From an uncultured Flavobacteriaceae bacterium (GTDB lineage Bacteria; Bacteroidota; Bacteroidia; Flavobacteriales; Flavobacteriaceae), in the NCBI GenBank assembly GCA_947494825.1, contig CANLWN010000002.1:310001-374000 (forward strand): a DNA stretch of 64,000 nt. The letters are read 5' to 3'. Shown here piece after piece: positions 60,812 through 64,000 of the stretch (position 1 is its first letter; every line of letters starts with the position of its first letter). The notes beneath the pieces were generated by a model. The model searched no databases. It had not been told where the DNA came from and saw nothing but the letters and a program-made list of their open reading frames with translations. Made by a program: the position numbers and the translations under genes.

Positions 60812-61321
60812 CTATCCTTTTTTTCTATACAAGCCATCAAAAGCAACACTCGCTACTTCATTGCCCTGAAGGACTTCCCAAAGTTGCCGCACGCTACCAT
60901 CCTCGTTCAACGTCCAGGTAATTCTGTTCTTGTAGACCTTCCCATCCGTGTGGGTAAACTCGTCCGATGAAAGTATCATATGGTTATCTATCCTATTCCC
61001 TTTTAATTTTAGATGATTCCCAGCATTGTCTATCCACAATTGCTCCCATTGTTTGGTACTAAGGTTAAAAAAGTTATAGCTGGTACCGGTATAGTTCCCA
61101 TTGGCGCTGGTCCAATTCTCCCTTAGTACACAGCTACCCTCTATTTTTTCAATGGTATTCTTTCCGGCTGCGGAACCGTCGGTCTTGGTGACCTCCCAAT
61201 CCCCTACCCAAAAGTCAAAGGCGGTATGATCTTCGGTACAGCAGGCGCATGCATCGCTTTGCGCATGTACTAAAAATCCAAAAAAAAGAAAAAGTGAAAG
61301 GCTTACGTATTTTTTCATCAT
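60812..61321 (-). CDS. Exported lipocalin-like (DUF1579-like) protein
   Basis: A 169-residue protein with a signal peptide (about 1-20, ending LVHAQ). The mature start has a cysteine-rich SDACACCTEDH, then FDFWVGDWEVTKTDGSAAGKNTIEKIEGSCVLRENW, the pattern of DUF1579 and nitrobindin-like barrels. It is probably periplasmic; ligand unknown. Convergent with ncRNA 2, about 20 bases apart. Two adjacent ATGs (61321 and 61318) are possible starts. Confidence 0.75.
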   Translation of the reverse strand: MMKKYVSLSLFLFFGFLVHAQSDACACCTEDHTAFDFWVGDWEVTKTDGSAAGKNTIEKIEGSCVLRENWTSANGNYTGTSYNFFNLSTKQWEQLWIDNAGNHLKLKGNRIDNHMILSSDEFTHTDGKVYKNRITWTLNEDGSVRQLWEVLQGNEVASVAFDGLYRKKG

Positions 61322-61651
61322 TCCAAGTGTTTTTGTATAGGTAAGATACTGATTTTGAACACTACTACCGAGACACTTTTGTTAAATAATTATCCCTGAA
61401 AAGGAACTTGAACATGCCCAATGGGTCGTGGTTTTGAAAACATTTGGGATCGGATTTCGGACAGGAATAGAGGATATTGTTATACCGAATCGCACCGGAC
61501 GGCAGTGGAATATCTTCCAAAGCGGTTGCCAATTTCTTTGTCTTTTTGTTAAAAATTAGATAAAACACCTGGTTTTTAGGTGAATACACCCTTACACCAA
61601 CATCTAAAACCCCGATACGGTCGTATATTTGTAAGAACAAAGTTTTTGACT
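61322..61651. other. Intergenic region with a doubtful minus-strand reading frame
   Basis: 330 bases. A minus-strand frame of 91 codons (61365-61640) begins only with a TTG and covers the likely promoter of the next gene. Its translation looks protein-like (KNQVFYLIFNKKTKKLATALEDIPLPSG) but no family is known. On the plus strand TATATTTG at 61624-61631 is an exact -7 box for the next gene. Confidence 0.35.
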
Positions 61652-61846
61652 ATGGAAAAGCAGTATTGTAGAGTAGGAACCGTTACACCGATAACTTCCG
61701 GGGCACACGCCATAACCCTTTTGGAATACCAATATCAAAGTTTTATGGAGAAAGCGTCAAGCATTAAATATACGGATACCCAGTTGGGTGAATTCTTTGA
61801 ACAAAAGGCACAAAAAATCAAGAAAGTCCTGGAAAGTTTGGTGTAG
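61652..61846 (+). CDS. Small conserved-looking protein of unknown function
   Basis: A 64-residue cytosolic protein, MEKQYCRVGTVTPITSGAHAITLLEYQYQ at the start and a basic helix at the end. An exact -7 box lies 21 bases upstream of the ATG, which argues for a real gene. The in-frame ATG at 61580 is rejected, because it lies upstream of that promoter. Convergent with pyrF, only three bases apart. Confidence 0.6.
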   Translation: MEKQYCRVGTVTPITSGAHAITLLEYQYQSFMEKASSIKYTDTQLGEFFEQKAQKIKKVLESLV

Positions 61847-61849
61847 ACA

Positions 61850-62674
61850 TCAAGCTAGCCGCCCCAGCTCTGTCGCCATTTCTTTTTGCACCTCCCGGGC
61901 TTTTTCTGCCGCGGCCTCTGCGAAATCCATTCCTTTGGAGGCGTAGATGATAGCACGCGAAGAGTTGATCAGCAGTCCTACATCCTCGGTCATACCAAAA
62001 TGACATACTTCCTTTAGACTTCCCCCTTGTGCCCCAATACCCGGCACCAATAAAAAGCTTTCGGGTACAATTTGCCTAATCTCGGACAAATAGGATGCCT
62101 TGGTTGCACCTACCACGTACATAAGGCGTTCGGCGGCATGGCTATAGGTCTTGGAGGTCTCCAGAACTTCCTTGTACAGCTCCCTACCGTTGCTATTTTT
62201 TGTTTGAAAATCAAAAGCTCCGACATTGGACGTCAATGCCAAGAGAATGGTATGCTTATCTTCAAAGGCCAAAAATGGCTCCACGGAGTCCTTGCCCATA
62301 TAGGGCGCGATGGTCAAGGCATCAAAATCCAGATTCCCAAAAAAAGCCTGGGCATACCTTGTGGATGTATTGCCAATGTCCCCGCGTTTGGCGTCGGCAA
62401 TGGTAAATATTCCGGGATGGTTTGTATTCAAATAGGCCATGGTCTTCTCCAGGGCCTTCCAGCCCTTAAGTCCGTAAGCCTCGTAAAAGGCAATGTTGGG
62501 CTTATAGGCAACACACAGCTCATGTGTGGCGTCGATAATGGCTTTGTTAAAAGCAAATAGGGGATCCTCTTCGTCCAAGAGGTGTTCCGGCACCTTGTCC
62601 AGGTCGGTATCCAAACCAATACAGAGAAAGGACTTTTTTTTCCGGATCTGTGCTGTTAAAAACTGGGTGGTCAT
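61850..62674 (-). CDS. pyrF: Orotidine 5'-phosphate decarboxylase
   Basis: A 274-residue enzyme making UMP from OMP, the last step of pyrimidine synthesis. The catalytic DxKxxD is in [19 protein letters not shown]; the N-terminus has [15 protein letters not shown], and the phosphate loop is [11 protein letters not shown]. It is the long, type-2 form of the enzyme, usual in Bacteroidota. It is 29 bases after prfA on the same strand. Confidence 0.95.
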   Translation of the reverse strand: MTTQFLTAQIRKKKSFLCIGLDTDLDKVPEHLLDEEDPLFAFNKAIIDATHELCVAYKPNIAFYEAYGLKGWKALEKTMAYLNTNHPGIFTIADAKRGDIGNTSTRYAQAFFGNLDFDALTIAPYMGKDSVEPFLAFEDKHTILLALTSNVGAFDFQTKNSNGRELYKEVLETSKTYSHAAERLMYVVGATKASYLSEIRQIVPESFLLVPGIGAQGGSLKEVCHFGMTEDVGLLINSSRAIIYASKGMDFAEAAAEKAREVQKEMATELGRLA

Positions 62675-62703
62675 TTTGTCTTCCTGCTAAGTGGTCTGAG
62701 TCA

Positions 62704-63780
62704 TCAAAAAATTTCCGAGGCCTCCTTTAGTTTTTCGGTATTTTCTACAAGCATGAGCTCATCGATAATCTTTTGAATATCCCCGTTAACAATGTTGGTC
62801 AGATCATAAAGGGTAAGTCCTATTCGATGGTCCGTAACCCTGCCCTGTGGGTAGTTGTAGGTTCTAATTTTTGCCGAACGATCGCCACTGCTTACTTGGG
62901 AGTTTCGTTTGGCGGCATCCTCTTCCTGTTTTTTTGCCAGTTCCTGATCATAGAGCCGCGATCGCAATACCTTAAAGGCCTTTTCCTTATTTTTATGTTG
63001 CGACTTTTGGTCTTGGCACTGCGCTACCAAACCTGTGGGGACATGGGTAAGACGTACCGCTGAATAGGTCGTGTTTACCGACTGCCCGCCAGGACCTGAG
63101 GAACAGAAAAAATCTATCCGCACATCCTTGGGATCTATCTGCACGTCAAAATCTTCGGCTTCGGGAAGCACCATGACCGTTGCTGCGCTGGTATGTACCC
63201 TACCCTGTGTCTCGGTCTGTGGTACGCGCTGCACCCGATGTACTCCGGCCTCAAATTTTAAGGTACCGTACACGTCCTCCCCGCTTACCTCGAACTGTAT
63301 TTCCTTAAATCCACCACTGGTACCCTCGCTAAGATCGATCACATTCGTTTTCCATCCTTTGGACTCACAATATTTGGTATACATGCGGAACAGATCGCCG
63401 GCAAAAATGCTGGCCTCGTCTCCCCCTGTGCCCGCGCGTATCTCTACCACCACGTTCTTGGCGTCCTCAGGATCTTTGGGAATCAGTAAAAATTTTATTT
63501 CCTCTTCCAGAACGGGCAAGGCCGCTTTGGCCTCTTCCAATTGCATTTTGGCCATTTCCAACATCTCGGCATCGCTTCCGTCCGAAATTATTTCCTCTGC
63601 CTCGCTAATATTATCCGTCAGCTCCACGTATTGTGTACGTTTGTCCACAAGGATCTTGAGATCCTTATATTCCTTGTTCAACTGTACATAGCGTTTCTGG
63701 TCCGATATGATATCGGGTTGGATAATGAGGTCCGACACCTCATCGAAACGTTGTTTTACAATGTTTAATTTATCTAACAT
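62704..63780 (-). CDS. prfA: Peptide chain release factor 1
   Basis: A 358-residue translation factor releasing the peptide at UAA and UAG. The codon-reading tripeptide is of the PxT type ([14 protein letters not shown]), which separates RF1 from RF2 (SPF). The hydrolysis motif GGQ lies in [24 protein letters not shown]. Length and ends match the family. It heads the prfA-pyrF pair. Confidence 0.96.
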   Translation of the reverse strand: MLDKLNIVKQRFDEVSDLIIQPDIISDQKRYVQLNKEYKDLKILVDKRTQYVELTDNISEAEEIISDGSDAEMLEMAKMQLEEAKAALPVLEEEIKFLLIPKDPEDAKNVVVEIRAGTGGDEASIFAGDLFRMYTKYCESKGWKTNVIDLSEGTSGGFKEIQFEVSGEDVYGTLKFEAGVHRVQRVPQTETQGRVHTSAATVMVLPEAEDFDVQIDPKDVRIDFFCSSGPGGQSVNTTYSAVRLTHVPTGLVAQCQDQKSQHKNKEKAFKVLRSRLYDQELAKKQEEDAAKRNSQVSSGDRSAKIRTYNYPQGRVTDHRIGLTLYDLTNIVNGDIQKIIDELMLVENTEKLKEASEIF

Positions 63781-63896
63781 ATGCGATCTACACTTGGATT
63801 GCGAATTTACGATTTTTTTATAGCTTCAAGCAGATCCGAACCGCCTAAGAAAAACCCTTGGTTTTGTGCGTCCGATCTTACGGGGTCGGGAAGATG

Positions 63897-64000
63897 TTAA
63901 TTTCCTACAAAAGTAGTGCCCAGGGTAACAATAAAAGCACTTAGCCCATCGCTACGGTCGTATTGGTTTACCCGAAGATCGATAGTTTTGAGCCCAAAAG
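63897..64000 (-). CDS. C-terminal end of an unidentified protein
   Basis: An open minus-strand frame enters from the right edge and ends with a TAA at 63897-63899. The last residues are KTIDLRVNQYDRSDGLSAFI and VTLGTTFVGN. The length is too small to assign a family; alternate polar and hydrophobic residues at the end could be beta strands. The spacing to prfA (116 bases) gives no clear operon link. Confidence 0.5.
   Translation of the reverse strand, partial: FGLKTIDLRVNQYDRSDGLSAFIVTLGTTFVGN

Noticed and set aside
61365-61640. 91-codon minus-strand frame
   Set aside because: Only a TTG start, overlap with the exact -7 box of the plus-strand gene at 61652 and no known family. Recorded as part of the intergenic region with low confidence, not as a gene.

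Overview
This window comes from the chromosome of a member of the Bacteroidota, most likely a marine Flavobacteriaceae; I do not assign a genus. The evidence is a SusC/SusD pair, a second TonB-dependent receptor under a FecI/FecR-type switch, a PUR-like DUF3276 protein, a NusB/DUF1573/YajC cluster, a P-II/Amt/porin operon, promoters of the TTG-N17-23-TAnnTTTG type and AT-rich leaders without strong Shine-Dalgarno sequences. Most of the window has ordinary, moderate GC. I saw no rRNA, tRNA, CRISPR array, phage or complete insertion sequence.

Layout. 1-2456: end of an HMG-CoA lyase gene, a Dabb protein, pyrD and a small secreted protein. 2589-7507: an operon read leftwards, ECF sigma factor, FecR anti-sigma and a TonB-dependent transducer. 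7610-13686: pepT with a DUF1801 gene, then nusB-DUF1573-yajC leftwards, an ABC exporter and a DUF3276 nucleic-acid-binding protein. 13715-25863: secreted M14 and M28 peptidases, redox and stress proteins (thioredoxin-like, 1-Cys peroxiredoxin, bacillithiol-transferase-like), a cold-shock protein, two tiny membrane proteins, a cyclophilin-FKBP fusion, PPK2 and uncharacterised envelope proteins. 25874-34876: leftward sigma-54-type regulator, barrel protein, MscS, ABC-2 transporter, grpE-dnaJ, a TIGR01777 epimerase and mnmD. 35053-46273: ilvE, a MazG-like gene, small membrane proteins with crcB, the glnB-amt-porin nitrogen operon, an MFS/DJ-1 pair and an Lrp regulator. 46285-52502: the fused mutase icmF, purU, DUF4197 and a PfkB-type kinase. 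52503-60811: an AraC-type membrane regulator, susC, susD and a secreted protein, threaded with repeated regulatory/RNA modules. 60812-64000: a secreted lipocalin-like protein, a small protein, pyrF, prfA and the end of an unknown gene.

The most interesting part is 52850-60792. A long direct-repeat operator is followed, exactly 62 bases downstream in three cases, by the same -7 box. It occurs at the stop codon of the AraC-type regulator gene, in front of susC, and downstream of the susCD operon; a fourth, partial operator lies just in front of the regulator gene itself. The first and last modules each lead into a roughly 120-nt non-coding element whose ends form a 19-bp stem that is kept by compensatory base changes. 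The susC leader starts with the same bases and keeps the inner hairpin but lacks the closing arm, so the small RNAs could pair with or mimic the susC mRNA leader. The susC (after its first 350 bases), susD and downstream genes are also far more GC-rich than everything around them. I read this as a compact, self-contained regulon: membrane regulator, two sister small RNAs and one outer-membrane uptake system.

A second unlisted structure is a family of three micro-proteins (28, 28 and 53 residues) sharing a single-pass membrane motif, two in tandem after cspA and one just before crcB.
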